From Rhizobiaceae bacterium (GTDB lineage: Bacteria > Pseudomonadota > Alphaproteobacteria > Rhizobiales > Rhizobiaceae): 64,000 nucleotides of DNA. The stretch is taken from NCBI GenBank assembly GCA_017643025.1, contig JAEPOG010000003.1:62001-126000 (forward strand). Direction: 5' to 3'. The notes under the pieces were generated by a model, which was given only the letters and a program-made list of their open reading frames with translations, did no database searches and was not told the origin of the DNA. Each line of letters starts with the position of its first letter. Position 1 is the stretch's first letter. Shown in pieces: positions 1 through 7,946 of this stretch. A program made the position numbers and the translations under genes.

Positions 1-32
1 TGAGGCTGAGGCGCGCTGCTCCACACCCGCAG

Positions 33-350
33 CTAGTCGCTGATGCTCTTCATATAGGCAATGATCCCGCCGATCTGCGGCGGCGTGAAGATGAACTCCG
101 GCATGTCCGGATGGCCGACAACGATGCCTTCGCCAAGCGCCTCTTCCAGCCCCTCTAGCGGGTAGCGCTGCGACAATATCCGGAAAGGCGGTGCCTCCGG
201 ATGCGTGCTTTTGCTCACACGGTCCACGGCGTGACAGGTAGCACAGTTCTCCAGCACCAGTACCCTGCCATATTCGACATCAGCCGCGTCATCGGCCAGA
301 GCCGATCCAGCCAGCAGGAGACTCGCAAATAGCGTAACGCCCGATCGCAT
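33..350 (-). CDS. Small exported c-type cytochrome
   Basis: Encodes about 105 residues. A signal peptide (MRSGVTLF...GSALA) is followed by one haem-attachment motif CATCH at residues 36-40, and a later Met in HPDMPEF could be the axial ligand, so this is a monohaem periplasmic cytochrome c acting as an electron carrier. The start at 350 is chosen because a GGGGAG ribosome-binding site precedes it and the signal peptide begins there; longer in-frame starts at 395 and 425 would put charged residues in front of the signal. The redox partner cannot be told from the neighbours. Confidence 0.8.
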   Translation of the reverse strand: MRSGVTLFASLLLAGSALADDAADVEYGRVLVLENCATCHAVDRVSKSTHPEAPPFRILSQRYPLEGLEEALGEGIVVGHPDMPEFIFTPPQIGGIIAYMKSISD

Positions 351-570
351 CCGATGCTCCCCGGATTGGTTGTCGTCGGAGAACCTGTCCGACATCGCAA
401 CGGTTCGCGCCTTGATCGGTGTCAAGTCGGGTCAGAGCGGCTACTCCATCGCAGACGCACGCAAGCGCCCTGATCTCGGCGAGGGTGATTGCGGCTCCTG
501 TTACTGCCGCCCCCAGTTCGGAATGGTCGAAGCACTTCCGCGCCGAAAGCCGCGTTTGCCCAGGCGCGCG

Positions 571-1395
571 CTACCAATCGGCCTTTGGGATGAGCTCCAC
601 GCCGTAATGCTCAAGCGTTCCCGGCACGATCTCGTTGAACATGTGTGTGGCGAGGTAGCTGAGATGCTGCTGCGCCTCATCCTTGATGGGCTGCGGCACC
701 TGCGGATGGTCCCGCACGAAGACGAGGAACATGAACTCGTAGGAATTGCCGCTGCCAAAGGCCATCTGCGCCTCGAAGTCGAGCACGGCGTCGCAGACCT
801 TACGCCCCCTGCCCGCGTGTAGCCCGCGCGTGCAGACCACATGGCCCGGCTCGTCCGGTAGCGCCCTGCCGTCCGGCAGCAGCTTGTGCTTGATCGTGTG
901 CCGCGCCTCATGCACCAGCGAGTAGGTCGGCCTCAGCCGCTTGCCGTTGCTGAAGAAGTTGTCGGTGAGAAACACGGCCGAACGTGACGGGTCGTTCTCG
1001 TCGAAGAAGACCTGCGCCTCGGTTCTCGTGCCGGCGCCATCCTTGTCGAGCGATGACGTGTAGCGGATGGCGTTCTCGCCCAGGCTGAGGATCAGCTTGA
1101 GCATGTCGTAGAAGTCGGTCTGCTCGTCTTCGAATGGCCGCCATGAATCCAGGTCACCGATCGCCCGCGCCAGCAAATGGTTCCGGTCGCGCCCGTCGCA
1201 TCGGAAGTTGTCATGCGTGTCGAGGTCGATGTCGAAGAAGTGCGGCGCGGGGTCGATATGAAAGTCGGGCACATAGCGTTCGACATAGGCACGGTTGAGG
1301 TCCGGGCAGCTTTGTTCGGCGCGGGCGCCAACGGCCGCGAGAGCGGCGAAGGCAATGACGGCACATTTCAGCGCTTGCCTGCCGATTGCTCTCAC
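571..1395 (-). CDS. Exported HExxH-containing protein, possible zinc metallopeptidase
   Basis: Protein of 274 residues with an N-terminal signal peptide (hydrophobic to about residue 26, ARA cleavage). The visible motif is HEARH at residues 162-166, matching the HExxH zinc-binding pattern, and a conserved-looking acidic stretch CDAVLDFEAQ follows at about 201-210 that could supply a third ligand. Several Cys residues fit an oxidised periplasmic protein. I do not recognise the family, so the peptidase role is inference from the motif. The start is a GTG at 1395 with AGGAGGA almost touching it, so the exact start is uncertain. Confidence 0.65.
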   Translation of the reverse strand: MRAIGRQALKCAVIAFAALAAVGARAEQSCPDLNRAYVERYVPDFHIDPAPHFFDIDLDTHDNFRCDGRDRNHLLARAIGDLDSWRPFEDEQTDFYDMLKLILSLGENAIRYTSSLDKDGAGTRTEAQVFFDENDPSRSAVFLTDNFFSNGKRLRPTYSLVHEARHTIKHKLLPDGRALPDEPGHVVCTRGLHAGRGRKVCDAVLDFEAQMAFGSGNSYEFMFLVFVRDHPQVPQPIKDEAQQHLSYLATHMFNEIVPGTLEHYGVELIPKADW

Positions 1396-1536
1396 TCCTC
1401 CTGCATCCCGGATTGGAACACGCCCTATTAGGGAGACGATTGTGATCCAGCTTTGACGCTGCGTAAACGGCAGACCTCGGCCACGCGCGGCGAGTATATG
1501 TCGGTACAGGAACGTTCGGCGCGGTCTGGGTCACGA

Positions 1537-2001
1537 CTACCGGTTCGGTCCTTCGAAGTCGGTCGCGCAGCTGTCGGGCAGGGCTTCCCGGCCGCCACCC
1601 GTCGCAAAATCGGCGCTTGCCCCGGCCGCCAGTTTCACCGTCATCCGGTCGTGAGACTTGAGGGCTTCGAACAGCCCCTCAAACGCCTTCGAACACGCCT
1701 CGCACGTCGTGACGCCGACGCCGTCTTCGTCAGTGTGTATCGTGAATTCCGTCTCGCCGACCGCGGCGGTCACCGGCTCGTGGCTTCCGGGGGACTGGCC
1801 GCCGACCTCCACGAACATGATCACGCCGTAGCCCTTGCCGCCCCTGTCGCAGCTGATGATGAATGAGTTCTGTTGCCCGTTCTGAACCCTGTACTCGAAG
1901 AAGCCCTGACCGAACCCGATCGTCCAGTCGCCGATCTGCTCGACCGGAGCCGGCGTTGTGGCAAGTGTGGCGGCAAACGCCAGTGCAATTGTTTCTTTCA
2001 T
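1537..2001 (-). CDS. Hypothetical exported protein
   Basis: About 154 residues. The N-terminus (MKETIALAFAATLATTPAP) looks like a short signal peptide. The mature part opens with a QIGDWTIGFG segment and contains three cysteines (ISCD, TTCEAC), a layout reminiscent of small periplasmic beta proteins, but I cannot assign a family. The start at 2001 is preferred over the longer reading from 2079 because the signal peptide begins there. It lies just downstream of the sodium channel gene on the same strand (gap about 105 bases). Confidence 0.6.
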   Translation of the reverse strand: MKETIALAFAATLATTPAPVEQIGDWTIGFGQGFFEYRVQNGQQNSFIISCDRGGKGYGVIMFVEVGGQSPGSHEPVTAAVGETEFTIHTDEDGVGVTTCEACSKAFEGLFEALKSHDRMTVKLAAGASADFATGGGREALPDSCATDFEGPNR

Positions 2002-2106
2002 GTCGCGGCCTTGGGTTGGTTCACTCCTCTGGGGGAGTTCGTCAGACTGGCGTCCGCCTCGGCTACACGTCCGCCACACCTATTTCGATCAACGCAGGTG
2101 ACGTTA

Positions 2107-2898
2107 TCAAGACTCCCTCGCCGGTGCTCGCAGGCTTCGGATTTCTTCCTTCAGCGACCTGATCTCGGCGAGGATGATTTCCTGCTCCTGCTGCAGCGCC
2201 GAGCGCTCGGCTGTGGCCTCCTCGTCATGTTCGGCCTGCATGGCTGAAACGATGATGCCGATGAACAGATTGAGCACGGTGAAGGTCGTGCAGACGATGA
2301 ACGGAATGAAGAACATCCAGGCCAGCGGGTAGACCTCCATCACCGGGCGCACGATGCCCATCGACCAGCTTTCCAGCGTCATGATCTGGAACAGCGAATA
2401 GGCCGAGTGCCCGATCGTCCCGAACCAGTCGGGAAAGGCGGACGCAAAGAGCTTCGTCGCCATGACTGCGAAGACATAATAGACAAGCCCCATCAAGAGG
2501 ATGATGGAGCCCATGCCCGGCAGCGCCGCGATGAAGCCGGTCACCACCCTGCGCAGCGACGGGATGACGCTGACCAGCCGCAGCACGCGCAGGATGCGCA
2601 GAGCGCGCAGCACCGAGAGATTGCCGCCCGCCGGCACAAGGGCGACCCCAACCACCACGAGGTCGAAGATGCGCCACGGGTCGCGGAAGAAGGCCATCCG
2701 GTAGACCGCCATGCGCGCCGCGAGTTCCAGGACGAAAATGCCGAGGATGATGCGGTCGATGAGGGTCAGCAGCGGCCCGGCGGCAGCCATTGCCCGCTCG
2801 GAGGTCTCCAGCCCAAGCGTGATTGCGTTGAGCACGATGATGGCGGTTATCGCGGCCTCGAACCGCCGCGATTCGATGAGGGCTTTGAGCTGGGCCAA
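2107..2898 (-). CDS. Bacterial voltage-gated sodium channel (NaChBac/NavMs type)
   Basis: Protein of 263 residues with the single-domain six-helix plan of bacterial Nav channels. S4 at about 94-118 carries arginines at regular three-residue spacing (LRALRILRVLRL). The pore loop has the selectivity filter TLESWSM at 174-180, the signature of sodium-selective BacNav proteins. S6 ends near 222 and is followed by a charged C-terminal helix (about 224-257) with heptad-like hydrophobics, the expected tetramer coiled coil. It would form a homotetramer in the inner membrane. In other bacteria such channels serve motility, pH or salt responses; nothing here indicates which. Confidence 0.88.
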   Translation of the reverse strand: MAQLKALIESRRFEAAITAIIVLNAITLGLETSERAMAAAGPLLTLIDRIILGIFVLELAARMAVYRMAFFRDPWRIFDLVVVGVALVPAGGNLSVLRALRILRVLRLVSVIPSLRRVVTGFIAALPGMGSIILLMGLVYYVFAVMATKLFASAFPDWFGTIGHSAYSLFQIMTLESWSMGIVRPVMEVYPLAWMFFIPFIVCTTFTVLNLFIGIIVSAMQAEHDEEATAERSALQQEQEIILAEIRSLKEEIRSLRAPARES

Positions 2899-3044
2899 GG
2901 CGACACCTGCGGAATTGGGTAAAAGGTCCGCGACAGATGTGACGGCGCGCCCGGCGCGTCAAGAACCCGCCGACATTACGAGGTCACAGTCGTGACCTAG
3001 CTATCCAACGGGCGGGGCGTTCATCCGAGTGAAGGAGATTCGTC

Positions 3045-3239
3045 ATGCCGGAAGAACTGCCCGCACAAAACGCCAGACAGGGGCGCTGGGGAAGGCCTGT
3101 GCTCTTCGTGCTGGTCGCTGCGCTCATACTGGCCTCGGTGGCATGGTGGGGCGCCGAGATCTACGGTTACATGATCGAGCCTGAGACGACCGTCGGCGAG
3201 CCGGACAACGCACCGGAATCGGTCGAGGAGGAGGGCTAG
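3045..3239 (+). CDS. Small single-pass membrane protein
   Basis: A 64-residue protein. One transmembrane helix (about residues 18-40, PVLFVLVAALILASVAWWG) follows a short basic N-terminus, and the C-terminus is strongly acidic. The start has a good AAGGAG ribosome-binding site six bases upstream. It is divergent from the sodium channel gene and directly precedes tRNA-Gly. Function unknown. Confidence 0.6.
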   Translation: MPEELPAQNARQGRWGRPVLFVLVAALILASVAWWGAEIYGYMIEPETTVGEPDNAPESVEEEG

Positions 3240-3309
3240 ATCGCTCGCCGCCCGTGGTGCGGCCGCCCACTTGACAGTCCGCCCGCCGTGACGATCAATG
3301 TGCGCCGCC

Positions 3310-3383
3310 GCGGGCGTAGTTCAATGGTAGAACGGCAGCTTCCCAAGCTGCATACGAGGGTTCGATTCCCTTCGCCCGCTCCA
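3310..3383 (+). tRNA. tRNA-Gly (anticodon CCC)
   Basis: A 74-nt cloverleaf can be drawn. The acceptor stem is GCGGGCG paired with CGCCCGC, the anticodon stem is GCAGC/GCTGC around loop TTCCCAA (anticodon CCC), and the T loop is GGTTCGATTCC. The discriminator base T and an encoded CCA follow. It reads GGG codons. Confidence 0.95.
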
Positions 3384-3390
3384 CGCCTCC

Positions 3391-5334
3391 TCAGCCGACG
3401 ATGCGCAGGTTCGAAAGCTCGTTGGCGATTTCCTTGAAGCTGTTGGACAGGCTCGACCCGGTGGCGTTCCAGTAGAGTTTCGCCGGCAGGCTCGGGTTGG
3501 AAGAGTCCCTGCGGAAGCGCGAATCCGACGCGCAGGCTTTCAGCGCGTTGATCTGCGCCCGCTCGGTGGCGTCGGAGGTGCTGAGGTCGAGCGACACTGT
3601 CATCACGATGATCCCGGCTGCCTTGGCCTGGTTGCAAAGCGCGGCAAACTGCTCGTTCAGCGCGTTGGTGTAGTTGCCGTTCGAGTAGTCCGTCTTGCTG
3701 ATGGCGCTCGACGTGCCCATGAAGATGCGGCTTGTGCTGGTTCCGTTGTACCCTTTGCCGGCATAGCCGTATGCCGAATAGATCGACTTGTTCGCCGCCA
3801 GGTCGTTGTAGCCCAGCGAGGACGGCGTGTAGTAGGTGTTGGCGCCGTCGGTCAGCACGATCACGACCTTGTCGTTGCCCTTTTCGGTTTCGGGCCGGCC
3901 CTGCGAAAACGGCGCGTGGCTGGACAAAACACGCCAGCCCCAGGCCAGCCCCTCGGGCACGTTTGTCGCGCCGCTGGCCTGCATCGCGTCTATTGCCGCC
4001 TTGATCTGGTTCCTGCCTGTGGTCGAAACGACATCGGTCAACGGCGTGATTGGCGTTGTCGTGCAACTCGCATTGGGCCCGGAGGAGGCCGCCGCGGCGC
4101 TGGTGCCGAAGCCCGCCGGCGCGAAATATTTCGGCATGTATCTCTGGCGCGTCGTATTGTTGCTGCTCGTTGTCAGGTCCGCCCACCAGTCGTTTTCCGC
4201 TGAGCGATTGGAGCTGTCGCGATTGTCCGTTTCGTCGGGTGCGAACATCGGCACGTAGAGGGTAGCCGGTATGCTGGCCGACGGCGCAACGTCGTTGATG
4301 TTGTAGGGATACGGGCGTGCTTCGACGCAGCCCTGCCAGCCGGCATAGGCGCCGTGGACCGGGACGGTCGAGTAGACCGGTACCGTAACATTGACGCAGA
4401 CCTTGTTCTTGCCGCTGCCCGTGCACTGCTGCTCGGTCGTTGTTCCGGTCTGGACCTGCGTGTAACCGGTGATGCGCTGAACATCGTCAAACATTGAAAA
4501 GCGCGTCACGATCTGATTTTCGGCGGCGCCCCAGGCGCTGCCCTTCTTGTAGTGGATGCCGCCGATTGCCGTGACCTTCTGATTGGTCGGCATTGAAGAC
4601 CAGTCGAAATTCTCGTGGTGAACCGGCGAGATGCCGTTGAGATCCATCCAGGGCGCTGTCTTGTTGGACGGCCCCACATTCACCGAGGCGGCGAACGGCA
4701 CCAGGGCAAACTGTACCGGATTGACCAGCTGCTTCAGCTGCGCGCCCTCTGCTGCCAGCGTGTCGACCAACTGCTTGGCAGCATCGCGCAGCAGCACCAT
4801 GCGCTTCTTGCCCGAGCCGGACCCTATGAAGTCCATCGACCCCGAATTGTCGAGCACCAGCGCAACCTCGAGCGTGTTCTTCAGGCGCACTTCCGAAACC
4901 GCACTGAAGGCGATGTCGCCGCTCCCGCCGGTGGTGCCAAGCATGGCCGTCAGCGCTGGCAGAAAATATGGCTGGTATTTCATGCTCGCGGTCAGCTTCA
5001 GGGTCCCGCCGCCGACATTGTCCTTGGGCAGCAGTATCGTCAAAGCCGCGTGGGCGGGATCGATGGCGTTCAGGTTCGTCTTGAAGAAGTCGTGGGCGTA
5101 TTTGGTGGCCGCCGCGTCGCTGGCGCCAGCCGCAATGTAGCGGGCTGTCGCCACGCCTGCCGCATCGAGGGCGTTCAGCACGTCCTGACGCTGCTGGCTC
5201 ATCATTGTGTAATCGACCGCGAGCGCCAGCCCGCCCATGATCGGCACGATTGCCACGGCCGTCAGCAGCATGTAGTTGCCGCGACGGTTCTTCCAAAAGC
5301 GACGAAACATCCGTTTCGAGCCCCAGCCTGACAT
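3391..5334 (-). CDS. TadG-like pilus assembly protein with von Willebrand A domain
   Basis: Protein of 647 residues. A basic N-terminus (FRRFWKNRRGN) precedes one transmembrane helix (about 20-40) and the A/D-rich segment typical of the TadE/TadG N-terminal module. A large extracytoplasmic VWA domain follows, with the metal-ion-dependent adhesion motif DNSGSM at 162-167 and a later VLTDGANTYY strand. TadG-like proteins are minor components of the Tad/Flp pilus machinery or related adhesins. No other tad gene is in the window, so it is an orphan here. The start at 5334 lacks a clear Shine-Dalgarno sequence; Met at 5310 is an alternative. Confidence 0.8.
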   Translation of the reverse strand: MSGWGSKRMFRRFWKNRRGNYMLLTAVAIVPIMGGLALAVDYTMMSQQRQDVLNALDAAGVATARYIAAGASDAAATKYAHDFFKTNLNAIDPAHAALTILLPKDNVGGGTLKLTASMKYQPYFLPALTAMLGTTGGSGDIAFSAVSEVRLKNTLEVALVLDNSGSMDFIGSGSGKKRMVLLRDAAKQLVDTLAAEGAQLKQLVNPVQFALVPFAASVNVGPSNKTAPWMDLNGISPVHHENFDWSSMPTNQKVTAIGGIHYKKGSAWGAAENQIVTRFSMFDDVQRITGYTQVQTGTTTEQQCTGSGKNKVCVNVTVPVYSTVPVHGAYAGWQGCVEARPYPYNINDVAPSASIPATLYVPMFAPDETDNRDSSNRSAENDWWADLTTSSNNTTRQRYMPKYFAPAGFGTSAAAASSGPNASCTTTPITPLTDVVSTTGRNQIKAAIDAMQASGATNVPEGLAWGWRVLSSHAPFSQGRPETEKGNDKVVIVLTDGANTYYTPSSLGYNDLAANKSIYSAYGYAGKGYNGTSTSRIFMGTSSAISKTDYSNGNYTNALNEQFAALCNQAKAAGIIVMTVSLDLSTSDATERAQINALKACASDSRFRRDSSNPSLPAKLYWNATGSSLSNSFKEIANELSNLRIVG

Positions 5335-5441
5335 TTGCAGCCAGGGAGTCTGCCACGCATTCGTTAATTCCGGATTTGAATATTCAGTTAAGAATGTAAG
5401 AATGCATTGTATTTACTTTCATTCATCAAATAACGAACGTA

Positions 5442-5455
5442 CATATTGCAATATG
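5442..5455. repeat. 14-bp perfect palindrome in AT-rich intergenic stretch
   Basis: CATATTGCAATATG is its own reverse complement. It sits about 108-121 bases upstream of the TadG-like start, within roughly 230 AT-rich bases (5341-5570) that contrast with the GC-rich surroundings. It may be a regulator site for the VWA gene. A second shorter inverted repeat (CGGATA/TATCCG) lies at 5533-5548. Confidence 0.4.
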
Positions 5456-5578
5456 CAATGGAAGAGCACTGTAAATATCCCCATAAATATTTTAAGAAAT
5501 CGGTTTAGTTTCCGTGTATATATTGGCATCAGCGGATACGAATATCCGTGCATTTGTAATCGAAGCAAAAGCCGGAGG

Positions 5579-5617
5579 CAGCGAGCATCGATGGTGCTAT
5601 TTCATCGATGCTCGCTG
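5579..5617. repeat. Strong hairpin: 15-bp perfect inverted repeat
   Basis: The arms CAGCGAGCATCGATG (5579-5593) and its exact reverse complement (5603-5617) flank a 9-base loop. Outer bases AGCCG/CGGCT extend it imperfectly to about 5570-5624. There is no U-run immediately after it on the plus strand. Read on the minus strand it lies about 100 bases past the small membrane protein gene and is followed at a short distance by CTTTTG, so it could be that gene's terminator. It could equally be the core of a small structured RNA. Confidence 0.5.
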
Positions 5618-5720
5618 GCGGCTCGACACAGCAGCGGTTGGCGCCCGGCAATCTGTCCGACCCGGCGCGATAGATTGCCGATTTACACTGCGTGAACGGA
5701 TGATCGTTCGCCCGGAACCT

Positions 5721-5915
5721 TCAGAACAGCGGCGTAAACAGCGAGATCGTCACCAAAAGTCCGAACGCGGCCGCCACGGTGATGCATAGCGCCGCGAACT
5801 CGTCGACGCCGGGAAAAGTCATCACACGCGGGCGGGCGCCCGACGACCGCGTCCTTGTGGCGAGGACGGCAAGCACGGCCGTGCCCAACAGCACTGGCCC
5901 TAGGATCGACTGCAT
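5721..5915 (-). CDS. Small two-helix membrane protein
   Basis: A 64-residue protein with two hydrophobic segments (about 3-19 and 41-62) joined by a basic loop (TRTRSSGARPR). A GGAGG ribosome-binding site seven bases before the ATG strongly supports it as a real gene. No family recognised. Confidence 0.6.
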   Translation of the reverse strand: MQSILGPVLLGTAVLAVLATRTRSSGARPRVMTFPGVDEFAALCITVAAAFGLLVTISLFTPLF

Positions 5916-5975
5916 ATGCAGCCTCCAAGAATGTGAGTGAGTTGGGGTCGAACGCGCCGGAGCGCGGCGACCCCG

Positions 5976-6080
5976 TTATATCTCTGGCGGGAAGCGAAGG
6001 GGTGGCGCCCGTTGACCGATCGCCGTCGCCAGCCGGTCGCGAAATTTGTGCACCAGGGAAAGAAGGTCGCTGTTTGGCAT
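5976..6080 (-). CDS. Possible 34-residue small ORF
   Basis: Within the 319-base gap 5916-6234 an ATG at 6080 with an upstream GGGGA opens a 34-codon frame (MPNSDLLSLVHKFRDRL...). It has a plausible amphipathic helix and a proline-rich tail. It is too short to judge; the rest of this gap shows nothing else I can name. Confidence 0.25.
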   Translation of the reverse strand: MPNSDLLSLVHKFRDRLATAIGQRAPPLRFPPEI

Positions 6081-6234
6081 CGTCCAGTCCCCACGGCGAA
6101 GCGCGGGAATGCCTGAGCATACAGCGCCTTTGATGGTGCCGCCAGTGGCAACCGGCGCCACTTGCCGACGCGCCCGCTATTGAACCGCCATCATCAAGTG
6201 AGTATCTGCCCGGAGTAACGCAGGAGCCTGCCTG

Positions 6235-6504
6235 ATGTCCGCCACCAACCGTTTTCTCGGCGATACGCCGCTGCGCGTCGCACTCAAGCTGATCGTGCTG
6301 TCCTTTCTGGTCGGTGTGGTGATGAGCGCGTTCGGCTGGACGCCATGGGACATATTGGCCGGCATCCGCGAGTTCTTCGTCCGGCTCTGGGACATGGGTT
6401 TCGCTGCCATCGCCCGCTTCGGCGACTATCTGCTGCTGGGCGCGGCCGTCGTCATTCCGGTCTTTGTCGTGCTTCGCCTGTTGAGCTACCGCCGTTCCGA
6501 CTGA
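6235..6504 (+). CDS. DUF6460 family small membrane protein
   Basis: An 89-residue protein with two transmembrane segments (about 15-34 and 60-82) and the pattern RFLGDTPLRVALKL...GWTPWDIL...WDMGF, which I recognise as the DUF6460 family common in Rhizobiales. An AGGAG site precedes the ATG. Function unknown. It is followed by a MATE exporter gene on the same strand after 98 bases. Confidence 0.7.
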   Translation: MSATNRFLGDTPLRVALKLIVLSFLVGVVMSAFGWTPWDILAGIREFFVRLWDMGFAAIARFGDYLLLGAAVVIPVFVVLRLLSYRRSD

Positions 6505-6602
6505 ACCGGTGAACACAGGGCGTCTGCGGTTGGCCCTGCCGACCGGCCTTGCGTGACCGCCTCGTTGCGTGCAGAGCGGTCTGCCACCTCGCGGAGCCTT
6601 CT

Positions 6603-7946
6603 TTGAACGACCACGTCGGTACCGCGGCGCCGCGCCGCGCTTTCACGGTTACGAACCGCCTGGTCCTGTCGATCGCGGTGCCGATGACGCTCGCCTTTTT
6701 GACGACGCCGCTGCTCGGCATTGTCGATACAGCGGTCGTCGGGCAGCTCGGCAATGCCGCCCTGCTTGGCGGGCTGGCGGTCGGCGCCGTCACATTCGAT
6801 TTCCTGTTCGCGACGTTCAACTTCCTGCGCACCGGCACGACGGGGCTTGTGGCGCAGGCTATGGGCCGCGAGGACGAAGCCGAGGAGCAGGCGACCTTCT
6901 GGCGCGCGCTTGCCATCGCCATCGTTTCGGGCCTCGTCATGATCGTGCTTGCGCCGCTTGTCATATTCTTCGCCGGCGGCTTCTTCGCACCCGAGCAGGC
7001 GGTGCGCGACGCGGTTTCGACCTATGTCGGCATCCGCATTCTGGCTGCACCCCTGTCTCTGATGAACTACGCCATCCTTGGCTATATCCTGGGCCGCGGT
7101 GAGGGAACCCTCGGCCTTCTGCTCCAGTTCGTGCTCAACGGCACCAACATCGTGTTGTCGATTCTGTTCGGCCTTGTCTTAGGCTGGGGACTGGAGGGCG
7201 TCGCCTGGGGCACGGTCGGCGGCGAACTGGCCGGAGCCATGCTCGGCATGGCGATTGTCCTGAGGCGGTTCGCCCGCGCAGGATTCACCCAGCGAGCGCG
7301 CGCCCTCGACCTGCCGGCCTTCATCGCCATGCTGTCGCTCAACCGCGACATCATGATCCGCACCTTCCTGCTCATCGGCGCTTTTGCCCTGCTGACCAGG
7401 CAGGGCGCGCAATACGGCACAGCGACGCTGGCCGCTAACGCGGTGCTGATGAATCTCTTCCATGTCGCCGCGTTCTTCCTCGACGGTTTCGCGGCGGCTG
7501 CCGAGCAGCTTGCGGGGAGATCGGTGGGCGCACGCAACGGCGCGGCCTTCCGGCGCACCGTCAGGCTCACGGCCTTGTGGGGATTCGGCATGGCGGCGGT
7601 GGTTTCGGCGATATTTCTCGTTACCGGTTCGTCGCTGATCGCCCTGATCACAACAGCTCCCGATGTGCGGGCGCTGGCCGACGAATATCTTGTCTGGGCG
7701 GCTCTCACGGCTCTGTCGGGCGTGCTGGCCTTTCAGATGGACGGCATCTTCATCGGCGCGACATGGTCGCGCGAAATGCGCAATATGATGCTGCTCTCCT
7801 TCGCGCTTTACCTGGCCGCGCTGTTTTCGCTCGGCGCGCTGTACGGCAATCACGGCCTGTGGGCGGCGCTCCACGTCTTCCTGCTGGCGCGCGGCATCAG
7901 CCTCTATCTGGTCATGCGCCGCCGGGTGGTTTCTGTATTCGCCTAG
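6603..7946 (+). CDS. MATE family efflux transporter (DinF/NorM type)
   Basis: About 447 residues and twelve predicted helices, with the MATE core seen in IAVPMTLAFLTTPLLGIVDTAVVGQLG near the N-terminus and a matching second half. MATE proteins expel drugs or metabolites in exchange for sodium ions or protons. The start is placed at TTG 6603 because GGAG lies six bases upstream; an earlier TTG at 6549 would add 18 residues without a ribosome-binding site. Its stop overlaps the convergent pyrD stop by four bases. Confidence 0.88.
   Translation: MNDHVGTAAPRRAFTVTNRLVLSIAVPMTLAFLTTPLLGIVDTAVVGQLGNAALLGGLAVGAVTFDFLFATFNFLRTGTTGLVAQAMGREDEAEEQATFWRALAIAIVSGLVMIVLAPLVIFFAGGFFAPEQAVRDAVSTYVGIRILAAPLSLMNYAILGYILGRGEGTLGLLLQFVLNGTNIVLSILFGLVLGWGLEGVAWGTVGGELAGAMLGMAIVLRRFARAGFTQRARALDLPAFIAMLSLNRDIMIRTFLLIGAFALLTRQGAQYGTATLAANAVLMNLFHVAAFFLDGFAAAAEQLAGRSVGARNGAAFRRTVRLTALWGFGMAAVVSAIFLVTGSSLIALITTAPDVRALADEYLVWAALTALSGVLAFQMDGIFIGATWSREMRNMMLLSFALYLAALFSLGALYGNHGLWAALHVFLLARGISLYLVMRRRVVSVFA

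Noticed and set aside
5276-5695. Plus-strand 139-codon open frame across the AT-rich island
   Set aside because: Its first part is antisense to the TadG-like gene, it has no ribosome-binding site, and its composition (Arg, Ser, Cys, Tyr rich) does not look like a folded protein.
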